40,398 nucleotides of DNA from Candidatus Woesearchaeota archaeon (GTDB lineage Archaea > Nanobdellota > Nanobdellia > Woesearchaeales > SM23-78): positions 1 through 40,398 of the forward strand of contig JAHWIP010000093.1 of NCBI GenBank assembly GCA_019322375.1. Reading direction: 5' to 3'. Position numbers and translations under genes: made by a program. Of this stretch, positions 7,087 to 14,475 are shown piece after piece (positions within the stretch are counted from its first letter, which is position 1; each line of letters opens with the position of its first letter). The notes under the pieces were generated by a model that did not search any database, was not told the origin of the DNA, and saw nothing but the letters and a program-made list of their open reading frames with translations.

Positions 7087-8271
7087 TTAAGATTCAGTTC
7101 TTCTCTCCTTCTTATACTCATCAATAACACTCTTAAAAATCTCTTTATGCTTCTTTTTTAACACTTCCTCAATTGCCTTTTTTCGGGCAATTGCAAAAAA
7201 AGTACTTTCCTTGATAATTATGTTATCTGGTTTTAAGAATACAAAATCAGGTTCTTTGCTCCTGGGAACTTTGTTGGTAATTATGATTTTAACCTTGCCC
7301 TTGATACTGTCAACTACTTTCCTGCTAATACTAGAAGGATTATTAACCATAAGTATGTCATCTTTTCCAATGTTAAGAAAACTCTTAGCTTTGAACTCAT
7401 CCAAGCTCAAATCCTCCAGCTTTTTCACAAGCACTCCTTTGCTAAGACTGGCTATGAACTCATCTCTTCTCCCAAGCTCTTTTTCATAATGCCTTGCCAG
7501 CCTGGTGTGCTCTTTTATCTGCTTGGTGTAATGCCTTATCCTGGTTTCCTTGAAATCAACTAATTGTTCCTTTGGAACTGATTTTATTCTTTTGCCTAGT
7601 TTTTTTATAAGCTTATCCTTGTCATTGATTTTTCTCTTTAGCTTTTTATTTTTTTCTTCTAATAAGATAATTTTCAATTGCAGTTCTTTGAGTTGCTTTT
7701 GGCTAATTGCTTTCATTTCCTTTCCAAGCTTAGCTGCTTTTGGCTTTGGCTTAACAACTGGTTTTTCTTTTTGCTCAAACCTCTTCCCAGCTATTTTAAG
7801 TGCTGCCTGCAAAGGCAGTTCCTCATTGCGCATCATTATCAGCTTAACATCTTCTTCTAAATCTTCCTTGCCTTCTTTCTTCAAAAACCTTTCAATCTTA
7901 CCCAAGAAAATCTTATGTTTCTCCAGTGCAAAAACAGCTGCTGCCAGTGCATCCTGCTCATGCACATTGAGTTTTGCATTGTACTTGTGCTTGTACGTGT
8001 TGACCAGTGCTTTCTTATCCCTGACAAGCAAGTCCTGCCTTGGATAAAACAGTTTTGCACCTACTTTCACAGCCAGTTTTTCATTAAAACTCGGAGCAGG
8101 GCTCTTGTCACACCCAACGATCAAAGGCTTGCCAAAATATATGATGTTACTGATAAGCTCGCTAAAAGAAATATTTTTTCCAGAGCCACTGCTGATGAAT
8201 ATTCCTTTATCATCAAGAATAGCATACCCGAGGGTAGTGCCAGGGTCAATGCCTATGATTAATAAAGTCAT
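7087..8271 (-). CDS. DUF460 family protein with RNase H/RuvC-like domain and coiled coil
   Basis: GIDPGTTLGYAILD (D9) opens an RNase H-like fold of the RuvC/Holliday junction resolvase type. CDKSPAP (D55) and NVHEQDALAAAVFA (E105, D107) supply the other acidic positions, so a nuclease active site is plausible. A Lys/Glu-rich coiled coil follows (about 193-270), then a C-terminal domain (KGKVKIIITNK, FVFLKPDNIII). This is the archaeal DUF460/COG2433 architecture, shorter (394 residues) than the euryarchaeal proteins of about 600. Function is not established; a nucleic-acid role is inferred. It is divergent from prs with about 60 nt between starts. Confidence 0.8.
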   Translation of the reverse strand: MTLLIIGIDPGTTLGYAILDDKGIFISSGSGKNISFSELISNIIYFGKPLIVGCDKSPAPSFNEKLAVKVGAKLFYPRQDLLVRDKKALVNTYKHKYNAKLNVHEQDALAAAVFALEKHKIFLGKIERFLKKEGKEDLEEDVKLIMMRNEELPLQAALKIAGKRFEQKEKPVVKPKPKAAKLGKEMKAISQKQLKELQLKIILLEEKNKKLKRKINDKDKLIKKLGKRIKSVPKEQLVDFKETRIRHYTKQIKEHTRLARHYEKELGRRDEFIASLSKGVLVKKLEDLSLDEFKAKSFLNIGKDDILMVNNPSSISRKVVDSIKGKVKIIITNKVPRSKEPDFVFLKPDNIIIKESTFFAIARKKAIEEVLKKKHKEIFKSVIDEYKKERRTES

Positions 8272-8333
8272 TTTTTCAGGGGTAAAATTTATAAGTATAT
8301 TAAGGTTTGCTATTAAGTGGGGTGATTAGTAAG

Positions 8334-9359
8334 ATGCAATCTTACACTAGAGGCAAATTGGGTATTATTGCTTGTGAGTCAGGCAAGCCCTTTGCTCAGA
8401 AAGTGATTGAGGAGCTGAAAAAAATTATTGAAAAGAAAGAGGATTCTAATGGTGCTTATCTTATAAAAACAAAAGAAACCAGGTTTACTAATACAGAACT
8501 TAAGATAGAGATAAACGAGAGTGTTAGAAACAAGGATGTATATATTTTTCAGGATGTTGATAATAAAACCCAGGGATTAAGTGTTAATGATAATTTCACA
8601 GTTCTAAAAACAGCCATCCAGGCTGCCAAGATGAGTGATGCTCATTATGTAACTGCTGTGATACCCTCTTTTCCATATGCAAGGCAGGACAAGCCCAAGA
8701 CAAGAGAGAGCATAACAGCTGCAATAGCTGCACGAGAACTAGAGGATGTTGGAGCTGCAAGAGTGATAACCCTTGATGTGCATAATGATGCAATTGGAGG
8801 ATTTTTCAGAAGAGCTATATTTGAAAATCTTCATGCATCCAAGAATTTTATTGATTATATTAATAAAACTCTTGGCTTAAAAGAGCTTGTAATTGTTTCT
8901 CCTGATGCAGGCGCTGCTGCAAGGGCTAATCATTACGCAAAAAAACTAGGCACCAAGCTGGCTCTAATCCATAAAGAAAGAGACTATTCAAAAGCAAGCA
9001 CTATTGAGAACATGCGCTTGCTAGGAGATGTTAAAGGAAAAAAAGTGTTTGTGGTTGATGACATGATAGACACAGCAGGCACTCTGGTTAATGCTGCCAA
9101 AAAGCTGAAAAAAGAGGGTGCAAAGGAAATATATTTCAGTGCCAGCCTCTGCATGCTTAATGGCCCTGCTGTTGAACGCATAGAAAAAGCTTACAAAGAA
9201 GGCTTTATCACAAAAATCATAGGCACAGATGTTATTTATCACGGAGAAAACTTTGCAGACAAGCATGAATGGTATGAAGAGATAAGTGTTGCCAAGTACT
9301 TTGCAAGGGTTATATATAATATAAATAAAGGAGAATCAATAAGTAGGTTGTTGAAGTGA
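8334..9359 (+). CDS. prs: Ribose-phosphate pyrophosphokinase (PRPP synthetase)
   Basis: The enzyme makes PRPP from ribose-5-phosphate and ATP for nucleotide, His and Trp synthesis. VVDDMIDTAGTL is the PRPP-binding loop; RQDKPKTRESITAAIAA is the flexible catalytic/ATP loop; LDVHNDAIGGFF replaces the usual DLHxxQIQGFF; SPDAGAAARA matches the ribose phosphate loop (usually PDAGAVKRA). The length of 341 residues is normal. The ATG at 8334 is chosen: GGGGTGAT lies 8-15 nt upstream, and the chain begins MQSYTRGKLGIIA as expected; a TTG at 8307 would only add nine unsupported residues. TTTATAAGTATATT is the likely TATA region. The stop is 1 nt from the convergent helicase gene. Confidence 0.93.
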   Translation: MQSYTRGKLGIIACESGKPFAQKVIEELKKIIEKKEDSNGAYLIKTKETRFTNTELKIEINESVRNKDVYIFQDVDNKTQGLSVNDNFTVLKTAIQAAKMSDAHYVTAVIPSFPYARQDKPKTRESITAAIAARELEDVGAARVITLDVHNDAIGGFFRRAIFENLHASKNFIDYINKTLGLKELVIVSPDAGAAARANHYAKKLGTKLALIHKERDYSKASTIENMRLLGDVKGKKVFVVDDMIDTAGTLVNAAKKLKKEGAKEIYFSASLCMLNGPAVERIEKAYKEGFITKIIGTDVIYHGENFADKHEWYEEISVAKYFARVIYNINKGESISRLLK

Positions 9360-10925
9360 TTATTTATTTTTCTTCTTCTCAAACTTCTTTATGCTTGTCT
9401 GCCCTTTCCTCTTCCCCTTTTTTATTTTTACTTTTTCTTCTCTGTATTCCTGGCCAACTTGTTTTTTTATTGAGAGGGCTGTCTGCTGTCCTATGAGCTG
9501 TTTTAGCTTGGTTATGTCTGCTTTTTTCAGGTCTTCAATATTTTTTATTTTGTTGTTATACATTTTTCTTGCTCTTACTCTGCCTATGTTTCGTAATCTG
9601 AGTAATGGCAATAGCTCTGCTTTTGCTCCATACTTTAATCTAATCCTTAGCTTGGCTAATTCTTTTATTAATCCATGCATCTTGGTGAGCTTGCACATTT
9701 CTTCAGAAGAATACAATAACCAGTCTGCCAAGTCCAGTTTAACTCTTGTCTCTCCTGGCCTTATATTGTATTGTTCAAGCAGGAGTTCTTCATCTTTTTC
9801 TTCTATCCAGTCATTAAAAAACAAGGCTGTTTTTATGCTCTTAATATATTCTTCGTATTCTGGTTCAAACATGCTTGGCTCTAAACTCAGGATTGATCCC
9901 TGGTTTTGTGCTGCTTTTTCCTCGATAAGCTCATACTCTCTTACTCTTACTGTTAGCAAAGGCCTGAGTTCTATAGTGTAGGATACCATTTGCAGAAATG
10001 AAAAAGGCTTAAGAATTTTTCCTTTGGCTCTTTTTAAGCAAGTAATCAAGTAATGTGCTGTGTAAGGGTCAAGATAGAGCTGGCTCACTCTTCTGCCTAG
10101 CAAAGTTGCTTCTAAATAATCCTTGCTAATGGTTATGAATTCCCATTCCTCTAAATTCTTTAGGATTCTTTTAATAATCTTTTCTAACTTTTTTATATCC
10201 TTGAATTGATAAGCATAAAAGGTTTTTTTAAAAAACTTCATTAACTCATCCTTTGTATTAGCATACTCGGTTGCTACAAGACTTAAAACATATGTTCGCA
10301 AAACAGGCTCAACAGCCAGTTTGCTAAGAATCTCTTCTGGTTCCCCATCAATATAATATTCAATAATTTTTTCTTTCTCAGATTCTGTTTGTGAAATACA
10401 TATTGCTTCTCCAAACTTGTCATTAAAGTCAGGCCTGCCTGCTCTGCCACAGAATTGCAAAAACTCAAGAACAGGAATATAGTTCATGCCTCTGGGTGCT
10501 GAAAAGCGTTTTAGGTCGCGAACAATCACGCGAAAAGCAGGCAGATTAACACCATAAGCCAGGGTAGGTGTTGCGCAAATAATCTTGATTAATCCTTTTT
10601 TAAAATTATCCTCAATCAATTCTCTCTGTGCTGAGTGCAGGCCTGCATGATGAAAAGCAGTTCCATTTCTAAGGCATAATGCAAGGCGCTGGCACTGCTT
10701 GGTTGCTCTGTCCAAAGCTGTAAGTGCTTTTTGGCTTAACTCTTCAAGTTTTTTCTTGTCATCCTTGTTTACCTTTATCTTTCTGCCAACCCTTTCAGCC
10801 TCTGCTTCTGCACTGTTCTTGGTGTTAACAAAAACAAGGACTTGCTTGCCTTTCTCAATTGTATCAATGCAAATATTCAAAACATTGTTATCATACAAGT
10901 GCTTTATTTGAGAGGTTTTTTGCAT
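9360..10925 (-). CDS. Hel308/Ski2-like DNA helicase, C-terminal half only (no RecA1 domain)
   Basis: The chain begins inside a Ski2/Hel308-type helicase: QVLVFVNTKNSAE (28-40, motif IV), ICATPTLAYGVNLPA (116-130, motif V) and QFCGRAGRP (157-165, motif VI) are all present. Winged-helix and ratchet regions follow, with a helix-hairpin-helix (LRNIGRVRARKMYNN). The C-terminal QTSIKKF resembles a PCNA-binding PIP box. Walker A, the DExH box and the rest of RecA1 (about 200 residues) are absent, so the protein cannot hydrolyse ATP alone. AGGAGA sits 6 nt before the ATG at 10925, so this half is set up for its own translation. The tRNA-Ile 3' end is only 23 nt upstream. The missing half may be encoded elsewhere as a split gene. 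Confidence 0.83.
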   Translation of the reverse strand: MQKTSQIKHLYDNNVLNICIDTIEKGKQVLVFVNTKNSAEAEAERVGRKIKVNKDDKKKLEELSQKALTALDRATKQCQRLALCLRNGTAFHHAGLHSAQRELIEDNFKKGLIKIICATPTLAYGVNLPAFRVIVRDLKRFSAPRGMNYIPVLEFLQFCGRAGRPDFNDKFGEAICISQTESEKEKIIEYYIDGEPEEILSKLAVEPVLRTYVLSLVATEYANTKDELMKFFKKTFYAYQFKDIKKLEKIIKRILKNLEEWEFITISKDYLEATLLGRRVSQLYLDPYTAHYLITCLKRAKGKILKPFSFLQMVSYTIELRPLLTVRVREYELIEEKAAQNQGSILSLEPSMFEPEYEEYIKSIKTALFFNDWIEEKDEELLLEQYNIRPGETRVKLDLADWLLYSSEEMCKLTKMHGLIKELAKLRIRLKYGAKAELLPLLRLRNIGRVRARKMYNNKIKNIEDLKKADITKLKQLIGQQTALSIKKQVGQEYREEKVKIKKGKRKGQTSIKKFEKKKNK

Positions 10926-10962
10926 ATTTATTCTCCTAAGATTAAGTATGGGCCCGCTGAGA

Positions 10963-10983
10963 TTTTCGTGAGAAGAACTCTCT
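10963..10983 (-). other. T-loop BHB intron (position 59/60) of tRNA-Ile, 21 nt
   Basis: The unspliced T loop is 28 nt instead of 7. TTCG after the T stem pairs with CGAA before its 3' side, giving a 4-bp central helix. The 3-nt bulges are AAA and AAT. Cutting each bulge between its second and third base, as in archaeal BHB splicing, yields exactly TTCGAAT. The intron has an inner GAGA/TCTC helix. Position 59/60 is non-canonical and known mainly from Thermoproteales. Confidence 0.83.
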
Positions 10984-11005
10984 TTCGAACTCAGGACCGC
11001 ACGAT

Positions 11006-11065
11006 TTCTACGGACGCTCAGAAATCAAAGATTTCTGGCGCGCTCGCCCAAAAACGGGCTACGCG
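11006..11065 (-). other. Anticodon-loop intron (37/38) of tRNA-Ile, 60 nt
   Basis: The intron lies after the base 3' of the anticodon, the canonical archaeal position. It contains two hairpins: GCCC/GGGC with a GTTTTT loop, and CAGAAATC/GATTTCTG with a TTT loop; ACGC and GCGT near the ends can also pair. Repeated A residues at the 3' end leave the exact boundary uncertain by 1-2 nt, and the BHB motif is relaxed rather than perfect. It is nearly identical to the tRNA-Asn intron. Confidence 0.8.
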
Positions 11066-11128
11066 TATCAGTCGTGTGCTCCACCAGGCTAAGCTACGGG
11101 CCCAATGAGTATGACGCCTCCGCTCGGA

Positions 11129-11143
11129 CTTTCGGAAATTTCT
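11129..11143 (-). other. T-loop BHB intron (position 59/60) of tRNA-Asn, 15 nt
   Basis: The unspliced T loop is 22 nt. The same TTCG/CGAA central helix forms, with bulges AAA and AGT; cutting between second and third bases leaves TTCGAAT. The inner helix is very weak (at most about 2 bp around AATT), so the intron-side helix is relaxed. The insertion point is the same as in tRNA-Ile, while length and inner sequence differ. Confidence 0.8.
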
Positions 11144-11165
11144 TTCGAACCGAGGACCTTGCGGT

Positions 11166-11225
11166 TTCTACGGACGCTCAGAAATCAAAGATTTCTGGCG
11201 CGCTCGGCTAAAAACAGCCTACGCG
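11166..11225 (-). other. Anticodon-loop intron (37/38) of tRNA-Asn, 60 nt
   Basis: It has the same position, length and fold as the tRNA-Ile intron. The sequences are identical at 56 of 60 positions; the four differences all lie in the first hairpin (GGCT/AGCC here against GCCC/GGGC) and restore base pairing. The exact 3' boundary is uncertain by 1-2 nt. Confidence 0.8.
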
Positions 11226-11283
11226 TAACAGCCGCATGCTCCACCACTAAGCTACGGAGGCATAGTTCTTTTGAAGCTTTAAT

Positions 11284-11295
11284 GGTTTTAAATAG
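11284..11295 (-). promoter_or_regulatory. TATA-like promoter of the tRNA unit
   Basis: CTATTTAAAACC on the minus strand lies 23-34 nt upstream of the first base of tRNA-Asn, the usual archaeal spacing. The rest of the gap up to 11445 holds a further TATA-like AGTATATAAAGC (about 11388-11399) for the rightward gene at 11446 and nothing else recognisable. Confidence 0.5.
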
Positions 11296-11445
11296 TTTAT
11301 GGTGAGAGCAAATATTTAAATATTACTACTTCGCAATAGTTACATAATCGAAAGATTTATAAATGCTTATGCTGCTCTGAAAGAAAAGTATATAAAGCTA
11401 AAAAAACATATATGAAGTCTCTTCAAAAAAGAAAAAACACAAAAA

Positions 11446-12129
11446 ATGACACAAAAGAAAACTAAGATTAAAGATGAAAAGAAAAAACTCGCGTACAGAG
11501 TACGATACGACAAGATGGCAGAAAAAGAAACTAAATTCATTGAAAAAACAATAAAAAAGAATGATACCCACGGCTTTTTAAAAAGATTAGCTAAAAAAGA
11601 TCAAAAAGAAATCATAAACAAGGTGTATCTTACACTTCAGGCTTATGAGCTGCCAGTAGAAAAAATATCCGAGCTAATATACCTTCAAACAATGGCACCT
11701 GAGCGTATTGATGATATTATTGGATTAGAGCTTATAATAAACCAAATAGGAGAAAAACAAGGATTAACCTTCAAAGAAGTGTTAATGGACATCTTTGGAG
11801 AGTCAAGATTTAAGAATGCGGAAACAAACAGGTGTTTTATTTCAGAAAACCCACTAGGCTTTTATTGTTTTCTTGGCTTGTTAGAGCAGATAGGAATAGA
11901 AGATTACAAAAACAAGCGCACGCAAAAGAAGTATGGAACCCCTGCCAGTCTTCATCGGCACGGGGAAAAAATAATTGCCCATGGGACAGAAAAAATGATA
12001 AGGCTAACAAAAAACTATCTGAAAAAAAACAGTGATGTATCTGAAGAAATTGAAAAAGAAAAATTAAAACCAAAAGGATATGGCAGTTTAATGGACATAA
12101 TAGATTCGCAAAAAATCACTTCTTCTTAA
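11446..12129 (+). CDS. Hypothetical basic, helix-rich protein (227 aa)
   Basis: I do not recognise this protein. It has a strongly basic N-terminus (MTQKKTKIKDEKKK), predicted helices throughout, and a central part with LPVEKISELIYLQTMAPERIDDIIGLELIINQIGE. A short segment RCFISENPLGFYCFLGLLEQIGI and a basic HRHGEKIIAHGTEKMIRLTKNYLKK stretch follow. No membrane segment, signal peptide or clear catalytic motif is seen; nucleic-acid binding is possible from charge only. Codon use looks like that of real neighbouring genes. Its last 14 nt overlap the convergent cysS gene. Confidence 0.7.
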   Translation: MTQKKTKIKDEKKKLAYRVRYDKMAEKETKFIEKTIKKNDTHGFLKRLAKKDQKEIINKVYLTLQAYELPVEKISELIYLQTMAPERIDDIIGLELIINQIGEKQGLTFKEVLMDIFGESRFKNAETNRCFISENPLGFYCFLGLLEQIGIEDYKNKRTQKKYGTPASLHRHGEKIIAHGTEKMIRLTKNYLKKNSDVSEEIEKEKLKPKGYGSLMDIIDSQKITSS

Positions 12130-13519
12130 CAACAGACCCTTCCTTGGTGTCCTCCAGAACAAAGCCTTTTTTGATTATTTCTTCCCTTAGCTTGTCAGCT
12201 GTTTTCCAGTCCTTGTTTTTCCTGGCTTGTTCTCTTTTATCAACTAAGTCCTGGATTTCTTTAGGAATATCAACTTTTTCTTCTTTTAAAAGGTCAAGAG
12301 CAAATATTTCATCAAAGTCAGCAATAAGCTCTGTTTTTTCCTTGCTCCCAAGCTTATCATCTTTTAACAAATCATTCATTAATGCAAGGGCTTGGGGCAT
12401 ATTCAAGTCATCATTAATTTTTTTCATGAACTCTTTTTTGTAGTAATCCTTTTTATTATCCTTGTCAAAACTAGTATCTTGTTTTTTTATTTCAGCAACC
12501 CTGTTCTTCAAGGTTTTGTAAGCACTAACAGCTCCTTCAAGAGCTTCCCATGTAAAAGTCAAAGGCTTTCTGTAATGAGTTGAGAAAGTAAGGTATTTAA
12601 AAGCAAGAGGAGATATGTTTTGCTCTATTAAATCAGCAACAGTTGTGAAGCTTCCTTTTGACTTGGACATCTTGCCCTTGGGTATCACAAGCCATTCTGC
12701 ATGAATCCAGTACTTAACCCAGGGCTTTTTGCCAGTGGCTGCTTCTGCCTGGGCAATCTCATTGGTGTGGTGCAAAGGAATGTGCTCTCTGCCTCCGCAA
12801 TGAATATCAAACTGCTCTCCAAGATACTTGGTGCCCATGGCACAGCACTCAATATGCCAGCCAGGAAAGCCTTTGCCCCAGGGAGAATCCCACTGCATAA
12901 TATGATTAGGCTGGTTAGTCACCCAAAGAGCAAAATCACTAGGGCTTCTTCTTTCTGTATCCTTTTTCCCTCTAGCACCTGCTTCCAGCTCATCAAGCTT
13001 AAGCCTTGCCAGTTTTGCATAATCCTTGAATTTCTTTGTGTCAAAGGTAAGCCCTACACTGGTCTTGTAAGCATAGCCATTTTTCTCAATCTTCTTAACC
13101 ATATCAATCATTTCCTGCACATGCTCAGTTGCCTTGCACCAGATATCAGGGTGAAGCAGGTTTAACCTGTCAAAATCCTTTTTAAACTCATCAAAATACT
13201 TGTCTGCTAGTTGAAGCATAGAATCCCTGGTTAAAGGCAGTCCTTCCCTCTTAATAGCTTTCATTAATTTATCTTCTCCTTCATCAGCATCAGAAGTGAG
13301 ATGCCCCACATCAGTAACATTAACAACATGCTTAACCTTGAAGTTATTTCTTGCCAGAACTCTTCTCAGGATATCCTCAAATATATAAGTCCTCATATTA
13401 CCAATATGCTGGTACCAATACACAGTAGGACCACAAGCATACAATCCCACATTCGGGGGATGAATAGGCTTGAACTCCTCCTTTTTCCTAGTTAAGGTGT
13501 TGTATAGTTTTAAAGCCAT
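12116..13519 (-). CDS. cysS: Cysteinyl-tRNA synthetase
   Basis: This class I synthetase charges tRNA-Cys. HIGN (38-41) and KMSKS (283-287) are the ATP-binding signatures. Zinc and substrate residues are C29 (LYACGPTVYW), C225 (WHIECCAM), H250 and E254 (LHHTNEIAQ). The C-terminal ARKNKDWKTADKLREEI is the typical CysRS end. The product is 467 residues. I start at the ATG at 13519 (MALKLYNTL), where the family begins; the frame continues upstream to 13681 but that part overlaps the methyltransferase gene and has no family similarity. Direct charging by CysS means the SepRS/SepCysS route is not required here. Confidence 0.96.
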   Translation of the reverse strand: MALKLYNTLTRKKEEFKPIHPPNVGLYACGPTVYWYQHIGNMRTYIFEDILRRVLARNNFKVKHVVNVTDVGHLTSDADEGEDKLMKAIKREGLPLTRDSMLQLADKYFDEFKKDFDRLNLLHPDIWCKATEHVQEMIDMVKKIEKNGYAYKTSVGLTFDTKKFKDYAKLARLKLDELEAGARGKKDTERRSPSDFALWVTNQPNHIMQWDSPWGKGFPGWHIECCAMGTKYLGEQFDIHCGGREHIPLHHTNEIAQAEAATGKKPWVKYWIHAEWLVIPKGKMSKSKGSFTTVADLIEQNISPLAFKYLTFSTHYRKPLTFTWEALEGAVSAYKTLKNRVAEIKKQDTSFDKDNKKDYYKKEFMKKINDDLNMPQALALMNDLLKDDKLGSKEKTELIADFDEIFALDLLKEEKVDIPKEIQDLVDKREQARKNKDWKTADKLREEIIKKGFVLEDTKEGSVVKKK

Positions 13520-13568
13520 GTTGCATACTGTTAAGTGGCTGGTTTTTTTAAAGCTTGCTATGATATTT

Positions 13569-14351
13569 TCATTTCTTCCTGCTAACATATATACTGAATA
13601 ATGGGAATTTAATAAAAGTGTTGTATTCTTTAGGAGAATACTTCTTAAAGGCAGGAACAGGTTTACAATCAATAAAATCAATTAGTTCAAAGCCTGCTTT
13701 TCCAAGGGCCAGAAGCTGGGTTCTGAATGTGTGTTTATATGTCTTCATCAGCATTCCTGGAACCATTTCCCATTCAACAATCCAGTCCTCAAAAGCAGAG
13801 CCAAAACTGATTTTTCTCCCTGTTTTCTTAAATAAAATAGTCCCTGCGACTTTTATCTTGAAATTCTTGTTTTCATAACTTTCACGAGCAGCATTGATGG
13901 GGCTTTCATTTGAATAAATAAACAAGCCTTTTTTTTTCAAAACCCGGTTAACCTCTTTGAATGTGACATTCATTTCTTTTGAGTTTAAATAATCCACGCA
14001 AAGACTTCCAGTCACAATATCAAATGAAGAATTATTATAAGACAATTTTCGAAGTGTTCCGACTTTAAATTTTGCTTTAGGGCAATTCTTTTTGGCAAGT
14101 TCAATCATAGTCCTGCTTATATCAATGCCTTCAACAATAGCTCCTTTAGCCAAATATTTCTTTGCATGCACTCCTGCACCGCAACCAATATCAAGGAGTT
14201 TCTTACCTTTAATATCTCCTACTGCTTTAATCATTGCAGGAACTTCTAAGAATTCATTATATGCTCTTTCAGGCCTTTTTTCCTCTCTTGATCTTTGATA
14301 TTCTTCACCAAACTGATCATACATCTTTTTTGTGTGCTTCTCAACTGTCAT
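13569..14351 (-). CDS. Class I SAM-dependent methyltransferase (UbiE/type 11-like)
   Basis: The 260 residues carry LLDIGCGAGVHAKKYL (motif I), VEGIDISRTMIELAKK (acidic end of beta 2), FDIVTGSLCVDYL (motif IV region) and EVNRVLKKKGLFIYS (post-motif). This is the standard Rossmann methyltransferase order of the UbiE/Methyltransf_11 group. The C-terminal part (KTYKHTFRTQLLALGKAGFELIDFIDCKPV) is typical of small-molecule methyltransferases. The substrate is unknown. The start is followed by a Lys-rich N-terminus; the gene is divergent from the MFS transporter. Confidence 0.85.
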   Translation of the reverse strand: MTVEKHTKKMYDQFGEEYQRSREEKRPERAYNEFLEVPAMIKAVGDIKGKKLLDIGCGAGVHAKKYLAKGAIVEGIDISRTMIELAKKNCPKAKFKVGTLRKLSYNNSSFDIVTGSLCVDYLNSKEMNVTFKEVNRVLKKKGLFIYSNESPINAARESYENKNFKIKVAGTILFKKTGRKISFGSAFEDWIVEWEMVPGMLMKTYKHTFRTQLLALGKAGFELIDFIDCKPVPAFKKYSPKEYNTFIKFPLFSIYVSRKK

Positions 14352-14475
14352 GTTATAACCACCTTTTTATTTTATTCAAACCTTCCCGCGTCCTCTTTGC
14401 CAAATAGATTAATTTGCTATTTTTTAAAGGTTGCTATCAATTAACTATTTAAAGTCTTAATGCAATTTTATCTGC

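Larger units (their letters stand above)
10949..11103 (-). tRNA. tRNA-Ile (GAU anticodon) with two introns
   Basis: Read on the minus strand, acceptor GGGCCCG pairs with CGGGCCC, followed by discriminator A. The D arm is GCTT...GAGC. After removing a 60-nt intron the anticodon arm is CACGA-CTGATAA-TCGTG, with anticodon GAT. After removing a 21-nt intron the T arm is CTGAG-TTCGAAT-CTCAG, a perfect canonical T loop. The mature length is 74 nt; CCA is not encoded. The GGGCCCG acceptor and discriminator A are typical of archaeal tRNA-Ile. It lies 11 nt downstream of tRNA-Asn and is probably co-transcribed with it. Confidence 0.9.
11115..11261 (-). tRNA. tRNA-Asn (GUU anticodon) with two introns
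   Basis: On the minus strand acceptor GCCTCCG pairs with CGGAGGC, with discriminator G. After removing a 60-nt intron the anticodon arm reads TGCGG-CTGTTAA-CCGCA, anticodon GTT. After removing 15 nt the T arm is CTCGG-TTCGAAT-CCGAG. The mature length is 72 nt; CCA is not encoded. The promoter is the TATA-like box at 11284-11295. It is the first gene of the two-tRNA unit. Confidence 0.9.

Noticed and set aside
7550..8047. Plus-strand Ser/Phe/Leu-rich ORF inside the DUF460 gene
   Set aside because: It mirrors the Lys/Glu-rich coiled coil on the other strand; no promoter or ribosome binding site.
11006..11065. tRNA anticodon intron as a C/D box guide RNA, as in haloarchaeal tRNA-Trp
   Set aside because: A CTGA is present, but no RTGATGA C box in suitable position was found, so there is no support for a guide function.
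10842..11305. Plus-strand ORFs across the tRNA region
   Set aside because: They are antisense to the helicase 5' end and the two tRNA genes; their composition follows the tRNA stems.
13520..13681. N-terminal extension of CysS to an upstream ATG
   Set aside because: The extension overlaps the methyltransferase gene, is hydrophobic and unlike CysRS, while family homology begins at the ATG at 13519.
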